A stretch of 64,000 nucleotides of DNA from Caballeronia pedi (GCF_001544915.2 NZ_FCOE02000009.1:186001-250000); one strand, 5' to 3'; numbered from the stretch's first letter, positions 31,493 to 41,532 are shown. Numbers and translations are program-made. The notes: generated by a model from the sequence alone, not told the origin.

Positions 31493-33082
31493 TCAAGCAC
31501 CGCGCATCCTGCCCGCATAGCGGATGAACTCCGCAGCGGAAAGCGGCGCCGAAAACAGCCACCCCTGCCCGAAACGCGCGCCGCGCGCATGCAGATACGC
31601 GGCCTGCTCCTCGCGCTCGATGCCCTCGGCGATCACCTGCACATCGAGTGTCGCCGCCATGTCGATGATGTGCGACGCGACACTGCTCGACGCTGCGTCC
31701 TGCCCGATCGTATCGACGAAGGACTTGTCGATCTTCAGGCCGTCGATGCGGAAGGTCTGCAGATGCGAGAGGCTCGAATAGCCGGTGCCGAAATCGTCGA
31801 GATAGACGGCGTGGCCGGCTTCCCGAAACGCGCTGATGACTTCCTTGGCGGCATCGGCGTCGAGAAAGCTGCGCTCGGTCGCCTCGATGCGGATCTGCGC
31901 GGGCCGCACGCCCTGACGCGCGAGCGCCGGACCGAGCACTTCGAGAAAACGGTGCGTGGTTAGATCCGGCGCGGACAGGTTCACCGAGACGTAGTACTCC
32001 GGGTAGCGCTTAAGAAAATCGCCGAGTTCGAGCAGAATCGTGTCGAGCACCTGGTCGGTGATCGCCTGGATCAACCCGCGATGCTCCGCGAGCGGGATGA
32101 AATGATCGGGCCGCACGATGCGGTCGTGATACTTCCAGCGCACGAGCGCTTCGGCGCCGACGCAGCGTCGCGTGGCGAGATCGACGATCGGCTGATACGC
32201 AACGATGAACTGATGCCGACGCACGGCGTCACTCAACTGACCTCGCGGCGACAACCGGCGCACGATGAAGAACGCCGCCCATCCCGCGCACGCGAGCCCC
32301 GCCGCGACGCCGCCGAGCAGCCAGCCCCACGGCAGCGTGCGCACGCGCTGGCGCAGCGACTGATGCGGCGCGCTCACGACGACCGCGAGCGGCATCGACG
32401 CAGAGCGCCGCACGATGTAGGGCGAGTCGTCGTCGCGCGCGGGCGGTGGGGCGCGATACACGGCGAGGACCGCGGCGGCGTCGGTGGCGGGCGTGGTCGC
32501 GATCACGCGGCTCACATCGGTATTGATGATCCCGACGCCGCCGGCGGGATCGCCGTCCGGATCGAGACTGTCGACGTAGAGCGAAGGATCGGCGGCGATA
32601 TAGAAACCGTCGCGGCCCATGACGAGCGAGACCTTGCCGCCCGGCAGACGCGCCAGCCCGTACCAGGCCATCACGCCATCGCGCGAGCGCCAGTCGGGCG
32701 GCGGCAGCGTGAGGCCGTCGAGCACGCCGGCCGACACCGCGCCCAGGAGCGACGAGCATTGCCAGCGGCCGTCGCGATCGTACGCGCCGGCGTCGCGCAC
32801 CTGCTCGTGCGTGAGCGCGATGCGCCGCAGTTCCTTCAGATACGGCGGCGAGCACGGCGCCGCCGCTACCTTGCCGATCTCGCCGAGCGCGCCCGACAGA
32901 CGCCGCGTCAGGTCTTCGGCGCGATAGAGCGCGGCATTGGCGACCGTGTTCAGGCGCTCGGACTGCTCCTGCTGCTGACTGCGCTGAGCGAACAAAAAGC
33001 CGATCCCCGCCGGCGCCAACGCCGCAATCACCACGATGACGATCAGAAGCGCCGCCAGCGCCCCACGTTGAATGTTGTTCAT
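31493..33082 (-). CDS. CSS-motif cyclic-di-GMP phosphodiesterase (EAL domain)
   Basis: 529 residues. Membrane helix at about 8-32, a periplasmic CSS-motif domain (C109-S110-S111; a second Cys at 77 could form the disulfide), second helix at about 252-275, and a cytosolic EAL domain from 285. Catalytic residues look intact: EAL at 311-313, NLSAPDL, DDFGTGYSS, EGIE. In E. coli, members are redox-controlled through the periplasmic cysteines and degrade c-di-GMP. Confidence 0.93.
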   Translation of the reverse strand: MNNIQRGALAALLIVIVVIAALAPAGIGFLFAQRSQQQEQSERLNTVANAALYRAEDLTRRLSGALGEIGKVAAAPCSPPYLKELRRIALTHEQVRDAGAYDRDGRWQCSSLLGAVSAGVLDGLTLPPPDWRSRDGVMAWYGLARLPGGKVSLVMGRDGFYIAADPSLYVDSLDPDGDPAGGVGIINTDVSRVIATTPATDAAAVLAVYRAPPPARDDDSPYIVRRSASMPLAVVVSAPHQSLRQRVRTLPWGWLLGGVAAGLACAGWAAFFIVRRLSPRGQLSDAVRRHQFIVAYQPIVDLATRRCVGAEALVRWKYHDRIVRPDHFIPLAEHRGLIQAITDQVLDTILLELGDFLKRYPEYYVSVNLSAPDLTTHRFLEVLGPALARQGVRPAQIRIEATERSFLDADAAKEVISAFREAGHAVYLDDFGTGYSSLSHLQTFRIDGLKIDKSFVDTIGQDAASSSVASHIIDMAATLDVQVIAEGIEREEQAAYLHARGARFGQGWLFSAPLSAAEFIRYAGRMRGA

Positions 33083-33355
33083 TGCATGTTATGGACCGCG
33101 GCGCGAAAGATTCGCGCGCGCGTTTTTTTGTTTTCTGCTCGACGACATCGGCTGGTCTTGCGCCGCTCTTGCGCGAGTCTCGGACAAACGACTTAGTGTA
33201 GGGGCCGCGCATCGCGCGATTCAACGTTTTCTTTGCCCAAACCTTGGCTGTTTGGTGGGCTTCCGCACGGCCTGTGGAAGCTTTTTTTGCCGGTCGCGCG
33301 CCGTGCGAAAATGGCCAGACCAGAAACAGTGCTTTCCTTGCGTGAAATGACAGTC

Positions 33356-33895
33356 ATGCCTTCACACGACATCGCGCGTCCGCTCGTGCGCGCCGCCGCG
33401 CCCGGCGACTTCGACGCCATCGCGCGCATCTATGCGCATTACGTGGAGCACGCGCTCGCGACGTTCGAGGAGATCGCGCCTTCCGTCGACGAAATACGCG
33501 CGCGCCATGCGGCGATCACCTCGCTGAAGCTGCCCTATCTCGTCGCCGAACTCGATGGCCAGCTTGCCGGCTACGCGTATGCGTCGACATACCGGCCACG
33601 TTCGGCTTACCGCCATACGATCGAGGACTCGGTCTATGTCGCCGATGGTTTCAGCGGGCGCGGCATCGGCCTCGCGCTACTCACCGCGCTCATCGAGCGA
33701 TGCGAACGCGGGCCGTGGCGGCAGATGATCGCGGTGATCGGCAACAGCGGCAACGCGGGATCGATCGCGTTGCATGCGCGGCTCGGCTTCGAGCACGTGG
33801 GCGTGCTGCGCGACGTCGGCCTCAAGCACGGACGATGGGTCGATACCGTGCTGATGCAGCGCGCGCTGAATACTGCTCTGAGCGTCACGGCATGA
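33356..33895 (+). CDS. GNAT N-acetyltransferase (phosphinothricin acetyltransferase-like)
   Basis: 179 residues. Matches the Pat/Bar subfamily: VRAAAPGDFDAIARIYAHYV, ATFEEIAPS, YAYASTYRPRSAYRHTIEDSVYV, and the acetyl-CoA loop FSGRGIGLALL. Likely acetylates an amino-acid-like xenobiotic or methionine derivative. Starts at 33347 and 33311 are also possible; none has a strong ribosome binding site. Confidence 0.85.
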   Translation: MPSHDIARPLVRAAAPGDFDAIARIYAHYVEHALATFEEIAPSVDEIRARHAAITSLKLPYLVAELDGQLAGYAYASTYRPRSAYRHTIEDSVYVADGFSGRGIGLALLTALIERCERGPWRQMIAVIGNSGNAGSIALHARLGFEHVGVLRDVGLKHGRWVDTVLMQRALNTALSVTA

Positions 33896-33948
33896 CCGGT
33901 CGCGCCGAGCGGCTATGATTCGGCATTTGCCTCCCGCGCGTTTTAGCC

Positions 33949-34542
33949 TTGCCGACCTACACTCTCGCCGCGCCCGTCAGCGCCGAAATCGACATCCGCA
34001 AGAGCCGTTTCATCGCGCTCGCGATTCCCGTCGCGGATCGCAATGAAGCCATGCGCGAACTCGAACGCCTGCGCGCGGCGCATCCCGCCGCGACGCATGT
34101 CTGCTGGGCGCTGCTCGCGGGCGGGCAGTCGGGCATGTCGGATGACGGCGAGCCGTCCGGCACCGCCGGGCGGCCGATTCTCGAAGTGCTGCGGCATCAC
34201 GAAGTCGATGGCGTGCTGGCCGCGGTCGTGCGTTACTACGGCGGCATCAAGCTGGGCGCGGGCGGCCTCGTGCGCGCCTACACCGATGCGATCGCCAGCG
34301 CGATGCAACTGGCCGAGCGCGTGGAGCGCATCGAGCGCGCTTCGATCACGATCGAAGTCGACTATGCCGACGAAGCGCGCGTGCGCCGCTGGATCGAGCA
34401 GAACGACGCCGAACTCGTGCAGAGCGAATACGGGATGACCGTGCGTCTCGTCGTGCGCATGGCCGCCGTCGCGCGTGAACCGGCGGCCGTCGAATTGCGC
34501 GATCTCACCAACGGCCGCGCGGTTGTCGAGGTAGAAGCGTGA
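33949..34542 (+). CDS. YigZ/IMPACT family protein
   Basis: 197 residues. UPF0029 N-terminal domain with KSRFIALAIPV, THVCWALLAG, DDGEPSGTAGRPILEVL and VRYYGGIKLGAGGLVRAY, all diagnostic, plus a DUF1949 C-terminal domain. Linked to translation and stress in eukaryotes (IMPACT); bacterial role unclear. Starts at TTG 33949, the only start codon fitting the conserved N-terminus. Its stop overlaps the ferredoxin start (GTGA). Confidence 0.9.
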   Translation: MPTYTLAAPVSAEIDIRKSRFIALAIPVADRNEAMRELERLRAAHPAATHVCWALLAGGQSGMSDDGEPSGTAGRPILEVLRHHEVDGVLAAVVRYYGGIKLGAGGLVRAYTDAIASAMQLAERVERIERASITIEVDYADEARVRRWIEQNDAELVQSEYGMTVRLVVRMAAVAREPAAVELRDLTNGRAVVEVEA

Positions 34543-34865
34543 CGCACGCCCTGGCGCTGGTCATCGAGCCGGCGGGATATCTGGTCGCGGTGAGAGACGG
34601 CGAAACGCTGCTCGAAGCAGCGCTGCGCGCGGGGCTATCGCTGCCGCGCTCGTGTCGCAATGGAACCTGCCGCGCGTGCCTGTGCCGGATCGTCGGCGGC
34701 GAGATCGCGTATCGCGTCGAATGGCCGGGACTGACTGCCGAGGAAAAAGACGAGGGCTGGATTCTGCCGTGCGTCGCGTTGGCGCAAACCGACGTGACGA
34801 TCGATCAACCCGACGCGCGCGAGGCCGCACCCGATCCCCGGCCGGTCCGCTCGCGCGGCTTCTGA
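34539..34865 (+). CDS. 2Fe-2S plant-type ferredoxin
   Basis: 108 residues. Cys ligands in CRNGTCRACLC and, about 30 residues on, LPCVA, the spacing of plant/xylene-monooxygenase-type [2Fe-2S] ferredoxins. GTG start overlaps the yigZ stop. Small soluble electron carrier whose partner is not encoded nearby. Confidence 0.88.
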   Translation: MTHALALVIEPAGYLVAVRDGETLLEAALRAGLSLPRSCRNGTCRACLCRIVGGEIAYRVEWPGLTAEEKDEGWILPCVALAQTDVTIDQPDAREAAPDPRPVRSRGF

Positions 34866-35028
34866 GCGCGGGTATTTCGGGATTGTCGTCTCGATTCAAC
34901 GACCTACGATGTGATTCCCGAGTCCGCATGTGCGCGTTTCGTACAAAGTGCGTGCAGGGTATAGCTCAAAAAGTGTACAATTGCGTTTTGCCCTAAATTC
35001 TGGCAGGGCCAGATCAACCGAGATTTCA

Positions 35029-35241
35029 ATGACTAAAGTACTGTTGAAAGAGAACGAGCCTTTCGACGTCGCCATGCGTCGTTTTCGCCGTACCGTCGAA
35101 CGCACGGGCCTGATTCAAGAGCTCAAGTCGCGCATGGCCTATGAAAAGCCGACCACCGAGCGCAAGCGCAAGAAAGCTGCTGCTGTTGCTCGTCTGCGCA
35201 AGCAGATCCGTCGCGCGCAACTGCCGAAGAAGTTCTATTGA
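35029..35241 (+). CDS. rpsU: 30S ribosomal protein S21
   Basis: 70 residues, the usual length. Contains [16 protein letters not shown] and the basic C-terminus [16 protein letters not shown]. Needed for base pairing of mRNA with 16S rRNA during initiation. Stands alone here, followed by a long gap with a strong terminator; an AT-rich stretch at 34961-35000 upstream probably contains its promoter. Confidence 0.97.
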   Translation: MTKVLLKENEPFDVAMRRFRRTVERTGLIQELKSRMAYEKPTTERKRKKAAAVARLRKQIRRAQLPKKFY

Positions 35242-35398
35242 TCGATGCGGGGCGCACTGCCCTCGTCTGTCTGAACAGGATCGGCACTGCAACCTGAGAT
35301 CGATCGGGTCGCGGATTCGCGCGCAGGTCGCGTGAAAGCTCGCGGAGTAGCGCACTTCTTGTTGCGCCCGTTTCGATAAGGTTGGCAAGATCGCACAG

Positions 35399-35430
35399 AA
35401 GCCTGCATGAGTGAATGCTCATGCAGGCTT
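35399..35430 (+). terminator. Strong hairpin terminator downstream of rpsU
   Basis: Perfect 13-bp stem (35399-35411 with 35418-35430), 6-nt loop, followed by a T-rich tail. It lies 158 bases after rpsU, the last gene on the plus strand here. The sequence between holds no other gene. Confidence 0.8.
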
Positions 35431-35500
35431 TTCGTGCTTTTGGGGAGGTTCGATCAGGCAACCGATCTGGATTCGGCTTTGAATGAAAACGCGCGCGCGA

Positions 35501-35535
35501 AAGCAAAGAGCCCGGTAGAACCGGGCTCTTTGCTT
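35501..35535 (-). terminator. Terminator of the initiator tRNA gene
   Basis: Perfect 15-bp stem (35501-35515 with 35521-35535) with a 5-nt loop, 7 bases past the tRNA 3' end on the minus strand. It may also act on rpsU read-through from the other side, although T tracts are poor on both sides. Confidence 0.7.
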
Positions 35536-35542
35536 GACGATT

Positions 35543-35619
<77 letters not shown>

Positions 35620-35658
35620 TCTGAAGAATTAAATTATAGACGAGATCATTCTACGAAG

Positions 35659-37212
35659 TCAAATGTTCTTTGCGCCCAAAGGATTCGCCGCCGGTTGTGT
35701 GTGCGCCTTCCCGGCGGCATCGGCATTGACCGCCGCCGCCACCGCAAGCTGATGCGCCCGCGACAGCTTGCCGAGCAGCGGCAACAGCACGATGGCGACG
35801 ACCGCCCCGCCCGTCGCCAGCCAGCCGAGCCCGAAGAACAGTTTGGTGTACAACGGCAGCGATTGAATCGCTTCGAGGTTGCCGGACGGCATGCGCGCAA
35901 AATTGGCCACGACGCTGCCGAGATACTGCGACACGCCCGTCGCGACGAAATACGCGCCCATCATGAAGCCGCTCATGCGGGCCGGGACATAACGCGCGAT
36001 CATCGCGAGGCCGAGGCCCGATACGAGCAGTTCGCCCAACGAATAGAGCCCGTAGCCCGCCACCATGAACCACGACGACACACGCCCGTCCACCGCATAG
36101 CGTCCGCTCAGACCGAACACGAAGAAGCCGACCGCCACGACGACGAAACCCAGCGCGTATTTCACCGCCACCGGAATATCGCGGCCGCGCCGCGCCTGCC
36201 GCGTGTAGACGAACGCGAGAATCGGGCTCAGCAGCATGATCCAGATCGGATTGAGCGCCTGAAACTGCGCCGCGCTCCAAGTGAACAGCCCGGCGCCAGC
36301 GACCGAGAACATCGGATCGACGTTGCGCAGCGCAAACAGCGTCAGCGATGTCGACATCTGCTGATAGAACACGAAGAACAGAATGACCTGAAGCGTGAGG
36401 ATCAGCGCGGCGACGAGACCCGCGCGCTCGTTGCGATCGCACTTCGTGAGCATGTAACCGAAAATCGCCAGGATCGCGACGCCTGCCGTATAGACACACG
36501 CGACGGCCACCTCTTTGTGCTCCAGGATGAACACCGTCGATGCCGCCAGCGCCACGCCGCCCGCCGCGACCACGAACGCGTGCTTCCAGCGGATCGGCTC
36601 GTCATCCGGCGCGGAGCCGACGCGCGCGAGCGTCTCGCGCATCATCGCGAAATTGAGCAGGCCGAGCACCATGCCGCCGCAACATACGGCGAACGCCGCG
36701 TGCCAGCCCCAGTGATCCTTGATCCACGGCGTCGCCAGCATCGAGAAGGTCGAGCCGATATTCACCGCCATGTAATAGATGGTGAACGCGCTGTCGATGC
36801 GCGAATCATCGCCCTCGTAGATGCGCCGCACGAGATTCGCCGCGTTGGACTTGAAAAGCCCGTTGCCGACGACGATCACGCCCAGCGACGCGTACATGAA
36901 CCCGAGCGTGTCGATCGGCAGCGCGAGCATCAGGTAACCCAGCGCGAGCACGATCGCGCCCGCGGTCATGGTGCGGCGCGCGCCGAGCACCTTGTCGCCG
37001 ATCCAGCCGCCGATCGACGGCGCGGAAAACACCAGCGCGGTGAAGGCGCCCCAGGTCAGATTGGCGTGCTCGTCGGTGAAGCCGATTTTGTCGACCATGA
37101 ACAGCACGAGCAGCGCAGCCATGCCGTAATAACCGAAACGCTCCCACATTTCGATCAGAAAGACGGTCGTGAACGAGCGCGTCTGCGAGGGGCCGGACGG
37201 GTGAGTAAGCAT
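35659..37212 (-). CDS. POT-family proton-dependent oligopeptide transporter
   Basis: 517 residues, about 14 membrane helices. POT signatures: EMWERFGYYGM near residue 22 (the ExxERFxYY motif for proton coupling) and FTIYYMAVNIGS near 140. Imports di- and tripeptides. The start at 37212 has AAGGA upstream and begins just before the conserved region; the longer frame adds an unconserved 19 residues. Confidence 0.93.
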   Translation of the reverse strand: MLTHPSGPSQTRSFTTVFLIEMWERFGYYGMAALLVLFMVDKIGFTDEHANLTWGAFTALVFSAPSIGGWIGDKVLGARRTMTAGAIVLALGYLMLALPIDTLGFMYASLGVIVVGNGLFKSNAANLVRRIYEGDDSRIDSAFTIYYMAVNIGSTFSMLATPWIKDHWGWHAAFAVCCGGMVLGLLNFAMMRETLARVGSAPDDEPIRWKHAFVVAAGGVALAASTVFILEHKEVAVACVYTAGVAILAIFGYMLTKCDRNERAGLVAALILTLQVILFFVFYQQMSTSLTLFALRNVDPMFSVAGAGLFTWSAAQFQALNPIWIMLLSPILAFVYTRQARRGRDIPVAVKYALGFVVVAVGFFVFGLSGRYAVDGRVSSWFMVAGYGLYSLGELLVSGLGLAMIARYVPARMSGFMMGAYFVATGVSQYLGSVVANFARMPSGNLEAIQSLPLYTKLFFGLGWLATGGAVVAIVLLPLLGKLSRAHQLAVAAAVNADAAGKAHTQPAANPLGAKNI

Positions 37213-37352
37213 CGAAGAAGATCCTTCAAACAGCGATAAGCGGACCGGCGCCATCGAAGCGCCGATCACCTGCGATAAAACCGGCGGGATTATCGCAAAT
37301 TACGGCCAGTCGTCTGTTTTATGGCAGCAAATGATGCCAATAGTCATGTTCC

Positions 37353-37985
37353 CTAGGTCGCCGGCCGGCGTACGAAAGCCAGCATGACGCCGAAGCCGAT
37401 CATGAGCGCACCACTCACGCGATTGAACCAGGTGAACCCGCGCGCACCGCGCGAGAGCGTGCCCAGACGCGCGCCCAGTGCCGCATAGATGACGATCGCC
37501 ACGAGTTCGAGCAGCAGGAACGTCACGCCGAGAATCGCGAAGCTCGTCGCGTATGCGCCTCGATCGACGAATTGCGGGAAAAACGCCGTGAAGACGAGTA
37601 TCGCCTTCGGATTGCCCGCGGCGACCCAGAATTCCTGCTTGGTGAGCCGCGCGAGACTCACCGGGCCGCGCGCCACGCCCTCTTCTCTCTCGACGAGCGA
37701 CGGCCCCGAGCGGATCAGCTTCACGCCGATCCAGACGAGATAGGCGGCGCCAGCGAGCTTGATCGCCGTGAAGAGCGTCTGCGACGCGAGCAGCAACGCA
37801 CCGAGCCCGAGGCCCGCGATGGCGATCATGATCGCGAACGCGACGATCCGTCCGGACGACGCCAGCACCGATGCGCGCACGCCATCACGCGCGCCGTTCG
37901 ACAGCGACAGCACGTTGTTCGGCCCAAAGGCCATGTTGATGGCGAAACACGCGGGGAGAAAAAGCGCGAAGGTCTGAAGCGACAT
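37353..37985 (-). CDS. LysE-family amino-acid exporter
   Basis: 210 residues, about six helices, with the family motif FGPNNVLSLSNGARDG near residues 20-35 and AAGNPKAILVFTAFFPQF near 123. RhtB/LysE proteins export amino acids or derivatives by proton exchange. Single gene; substrate unknown. Confidence 0.9.
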   Translation of the reverse strand: MSLQTFALFLPACFAINMAFGPNNVLSLSNGARDGVRASVLASSGRIVAFAIMIAIAGLGLGALLLASQTLFTAIKLAGAAYLVWIGVKLIRSGPSLVEREEGVARGPVSLARLTKQEFWVAAGNPKAILVFTAFFPQFVDRGAYATSFAILGVTFLLLELVAIVIYAALGARLGTLSRGARGFTWFNRVSGALMIGFGVMLAFVRRPAT

Positions 37986-38051
37986 GGCACACCTGCGAAC
38001 CAGCGGAAGCGAGACCGCTAAGTTAGCACGCGTGCCGCGTCCTCAAAAGCG

Positions 38052-39218
38052 TTAGAAGCGATGACGGATGCCCGTGCTCAGCATCAGCTGATTGCGGCCG
38101 CTCGACGGATCGTTGGTGTTGATTACCGCCGGCGCGCCCGACGACGCGCGTTGATAGATCGACTCCAGATAGACATCCGTGCGCTTGGAGAGCAGATAGT
38201 CCACTTGCAGCGCGCCTTCGTGCCAGTGCGCGCCGCCACCGTTGGTGTACACGTACATGCCCGCGAGCTGGATGGCCGGTGTCAGCTTGTAGATGCCGTT
38301 GATCTCGTAGTTGTTGAGCCCGAGCGAGGGCTGCAGGTCGCCGGTGTCGGCATCGGTGACGCCGGAGTTGATCGCGCGGGAGAACGCGCCGCTCAAGGTG
38401 AAGTCGCCGATCTCGTAGCTCATGCCGACGCCGAAGGTGTTCTGCTGCTGCACGTTCGCGTTGAAGACGGTGTTCGACGAGCCGGGCAGCGTGAGCGAGT
38501 CGTACGCGCCGCTCGTCGTGTTGCCGCGCCCGTTGTTGTGCAGGTACGCCGCACCCGCATTGAAGGAGCCCGCCGAGTAGTTCGCCCCGACGCTATATGC
38601 GCGGTTGTTCGAGAACGCGCCCGCCTGGTTGGAAAACGCGTATAGGCCGCCAAAGCTGAAGCCGCCATAGGTTGCGCTCGTGTACTTGATGGAGTTCGAG
38701 GCGAGGAACGAATTGTTGGCGTTGTCGTTGTCGAACACGTGCGCGAACGCGGTGCCGCCCGTGTTGCCGGTCAGCGTGAAGGTCTGGAAATAATCGTGGA
38801 TCGAATCGTACTGGTGACCGAAGGTGACCGTGCCGAGCGTCTCGGTGCCGATGCCGACGTATGCCGGATGATCGTTGAAGCCTTCGCCTGTGGCGACTGA
38901 GAAGCCGCGCTCGAGCCGGAAGATCGCGCGCGCGCCGCCGCCCAGATCTTCGGTGCCTTGCAAGCCCCAGTAGCTGCCGTCGATCGTGCCCGACGTCAGC
39001 CGATATTGCGAATGGCCGCCCACGTTGTTGACATACGCGATGCCGGCGTCGAGTTCGCCGTAAAGCTGCACGGAACTCTGCGCCCAGGCCGCCGCCGGGA
39101 TACCGCCGAGCGCCGCGCATACCATCGAAAGCGCCAGCCGGCGCGCGTCGGGCGCGGCGACTTGGCCGCTCGCGGAGCTCATCGACGCAGCGCGGCGCGT
39201 TTTCGGGCGAATCGGCAT
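38052..39218 (-). CDS. Gram-negative general porin
   Basis: 388 residues. Long signal region (extra ~25 residues, then a hydrophobic segment ending AAAWAQ) and the porin_4 start SSVQLYGELDAGIAYVNN, ending in the outer-membrane signal IRHRF with terminal Phe. A 16-strand trimeric channel typical of Burkholderiales. ATG 39218 has GGAGAC; upstream codons are not conserved-looking. Confidence 0.93.
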   Translation of the reverse strand: MPIRPKTRRAASMSSASGQVAAPDARRLALSMVCAALGGIPAAAWAQSSVQLYGELDAGIAYVNNVGGHSQYRLTSGTIDGSYWGLQGTEDLGGGARAIFRLERGFSVATGEGFNDHPAYVGIGTETLGTVTFGHQYDSIHDYFQTFTLTGNTGGTAFAHVFDNDNANNSFLASNSIKYTSATYGGFSFGGLYAFSNQAGAFSNNRAYSVGANYSAGSFNAGAAYLHNNGRGNTTSGAYDSLTLPGSSNTVFNANVQQQNTFGVGMSYEIGDFTLSGAFSRAINSGVTDADTGDLQPSLGLNNYEINGIYKLTPAIQLAGMYVYTNGGGAHWHEGALQVDYLLSKRTDVYLESIYQRASSGAPAVINTNDPSSGRNQLMLSTGIRHRF

Positions 39219-39436
39219 GGCAGTCTCCAGTGATTCAGGACTTAAAGGATTGTCAGTTTTGTGAAGGAGCTTGTCAGTCAAAAAAACGCGCCCGCGTGCA
39301 TCTGTGTCCTGGAACCAACGAACGACCGTTTGCCACACGCTTTCATCTTGCCGGGATGGCGCAATTCAGCGTAGCCGGCGTGCCGCCGGAGTTGCCGATA
39401 GAATCGACTCGACTTCAGCCAACCCGACCACGCACC

Positions 39437-40180
39437 ATGTCCCATAAGACTCGCGCCATTCTCACCGGCCACACGCGCGGACTCGGCGCCGCACTCGCCG
39501 AGCTTCTGCTCGCTCAGGGCGTCGACGTGCTCGCGATCTCGCGACAGCGCAACGACGAACTCGCCGCGCGCCATCCCGGCAAACTGCAGGAGATCGAACT
39601 GGATCTCGCCGATCTGCACAAACTCACCGAATGGCTGTCGGGCGACGCCCTGCCGCGCTTCGTCGCCGGCGCGGAGCGCGTGCTCCTGATCAACAACGCG
39701 GGAATGCTCGCGCCGGTCGGCAGTCTCGCGACTCAGGAGGCCGCCACCGTCGTGCGCGCAGTCAGCCTGAACGTAGCTGCTCCGATGACGCTCGCGGCCG
39801 CGGTCGTCCAGGCAAGCGAACAGGCGGCCGACACGCGCATCGTTCATATTTCCAGCGGCGCGGCACGCAGCGCCTACCCCGGATGGAGCGTTTACTGCGC
39901 GACCAAGGCGGCGCTCGATCATCACGCGCGCGCGGTCGCGCTCGACGGCCATCGCGCGCTGCGCATCGCGAGCGTCGCGCCGGGCGTCGTGGACACCGAC
40001 ATGCAGGCGGAAATCCGCGGCACGGACCCCGAACGCTTCCCGATGCGCGAACGCTTCGAGGCGCTCAAGCGCGACGGCCAGCTCTCGACGCCGGAAGCGT
40101 CGGCGCGCAAGGTGATCGACCATTTGTTGAGCGACGCGTTCGGTGACACGCCGACCGTGGATGTGCGCGATTTGAAGTAA
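39437..40180 (+). CDS. Short-chain dehydrogenase/reductase
   Basis: 247 residues. Cofactor motif TGHTRGLG (10-17), LINNAG near 86-91, and catalytic Ser with YCATK near 154. The GHT replacement of GAS in the glycine motif and the YwfD/sepiapterin-reductase-like spacing suggest an NADP-dependent member. Substrate unknown; monocistronic. Confidence 0.88.
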   Translation: MSHKTRAILTGHTRGLGAALAELLLAQGVDVLAISRQRNDELAARHPGKLQEIELDLADLHKLTEWLSGDALPRFVAGAERVLLINNAGMLAPVGSLATQEAATVVRAVSLNVAAPMTLAAAVVQASEQAADTRIVHISSGAARSAYPGWSVYCATKAALDHHARAVALDGHRALRIASVAPGVVDTDMQAEIRGTDPERFPMRERFEALKRDGQLSTPEASARKVIDHLLSDAFGDTPTVDVRDLK

Positions 40181-40231
40181 TTATGGAATTCGGCGGCTTA
40201 TGACTTGCTTATGGCTCGCCCGAGCCGCCGC

Positions 40232-40912
40232 TCACGCGGCTGCGGCCGTCGCGCGCGCCGAGCCGAGCGCATCGCGCGAAAGCGCGTCCGCACGGAGGTT
40301 GCGCGCACGCGGAATCCACTGGAGCCGTACATCGCCGATCTGCGCGATGAGCGCGCGGACGCGCGCCGCGTGATGCGTGAGCGACGCGATGGTCGCGCCA
40401 TCCGGCGAATTCACGTCGTCGATGACGACGCGGCTGTCGCCATGGATCACGAGGTCGACGGCGCCTTCGCGCGACGCTGCTTCGAGCACCGCGATAAGCG
40501 CGAGATATTCCGCCGCGCTGCTGTCGCCCACGCCTGATGCGTTGCTGATCTCGAACGTCTCGCCGGCCGGCCCGATCAGCACGCCGCCGATGCCCAGCCG
40601 TCCGGGATTCGGCAGCGCGGAGCCGTCGAACCAGCCGCGCCATCCGCCTGTTTCGACCTGAACCTTGCGCTGCTTCGCCTGATTCGCCCGCTCGGCGCGG
40701 CGCGTCTCGCGCGAGCGCATCGACTCGGCGTTGCGGGTTTGCGCGGCGCGGCGCGCATCGACGAGATCACGCAAGCTTTGCTCGCCCGCCGCCTTTTCGA
40801 GTGTCCTGACGAGCGCCGCGTGCTCGGAGATCGCAGCGCCTCTGGCAAGCCGGCGGCTTTGCATGCGTTCTTTTCTGTACGCAACGGCAAGCAATTCCTC
40901 GAAAGCGATCAT
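40232..40912 (-). CDS. RNase HI-like domain protein with helical N-terminal extension
   Basis: 226 residues. Residues about 88-215 form an RNase H fold with the four acidic positions: D in WFDGSALPNPG, E in SSAAEYLAL, D in VIHGDSRVV and D in NLRADALSR. The N-terminal ~85 residues are charged, Arg-rich and predicted helical, unlike classic RnhA. Might cleave RNA in RNA-DNA hybrids; family members are often annotated as reverse-transcriptase-like proteins. Confidence 0.8.
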   Translation of the reverse strand: MIAFEELLAVAYRKERMQSRRLARGAAISEHAALVRTLEKAAGEQSLRDLVDARRAAQTRNAESMRSRETRRAERANQAKQRKVQVETGGWRGWFDGSALPNPGRLGIGGVLIGPAGETFEISNASGVGDSSAAEYLALIAVLEAASREGAVDLVIHGDSRVVIDDVNSPDGATIASLTHHAARVRALIAQIGDVRLQWIPRARNLRADALSRDALGSARATAAAA

Positions 40913-41025
40913 GGGCAGCGAACGGATTGGACGATGCCCGAGCTTAGCAGACGCGCATGACGCTTCATGGGTACGCCCGTTGCTGATAAACACGCGTGCA
41001 CGGCAACGACTTCAAGGAGCGGATC

Positions 41026-41532
41026 ATGAGTCAATCGATGGAGCAGTCTTCGGACGGCGCGAAAATCGTCGGCAAGGGTGCGGCGACGGCGGCGGGCCCT
41101 GGTCCCGACGTGATGGCCGCGAGCACGCTCGACGGCAATTCGGTGATCAGCAGCGACGGTCACGACGTCGGCTCGCTCAAGGAAATCATGCTTGACGTGA
41201 CGAGCGGACGCATTGCGTATGCGGTGTTGTCGAGCGGCGGTTTTCTCGGCATCGGCGACAAGTTGCTCGCGGTGCCGTGGAGCGCGCTCACGCTCGATAC
41301 CGACAATCGCTGCTTCCGGCTCGACGCGACCGCAGAACAGGTGCGCAACTCGCCGGGATTCGACAAGGACGCGTGGCCGTCGATGGCGGATCGTGTCTGG
41401 GCCAGCACGGTGCATCAGCACTACGGACGCGAGCCGTATTGGTCGAACGACCGCGCGAGCGATATCGGCCGGACCGGCGCGATTCCGCCGGGAGGTGTGG
41501 ACGCGCCCGAAGCGGGTGGCGTAAAGCTATAA
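41026..41532 (+). CDS. PRC-barrel domain protein
   Basis: 168 residues. PRC-barrel core at about 35-105 (NSVISSDGHDVGSLKEIMLDVTSGRIAYAVLS..., LAVPWSAL). A stress-associated cytoplasmic family. The C-terminus is Gly/Pro-rich. Good AAGGAG ribosome binding site. No coupled neighbour. Confidence 0.88.
   Translation: MSQSMEQSSDGAKIVGKGAATAAGPGPDVMAASTLDGNSVISSDGHDVGSLKEIMLDVTSGRIAYAVLSSGGFLGIGDKLLAVPWSALTLDTDNRCFRLDATAEQVRNSPGFDKDAWPSMADRVWASTVHQHYGREPYWSNDRASDIGRTGAIPPGGVDAPEAGGVKL

Noticed and set aside
29371..31527. 718-codon plus-strand open frame
   Set aside because: Antisense to both permease genes and the 31045 gene; composition is a shadow.
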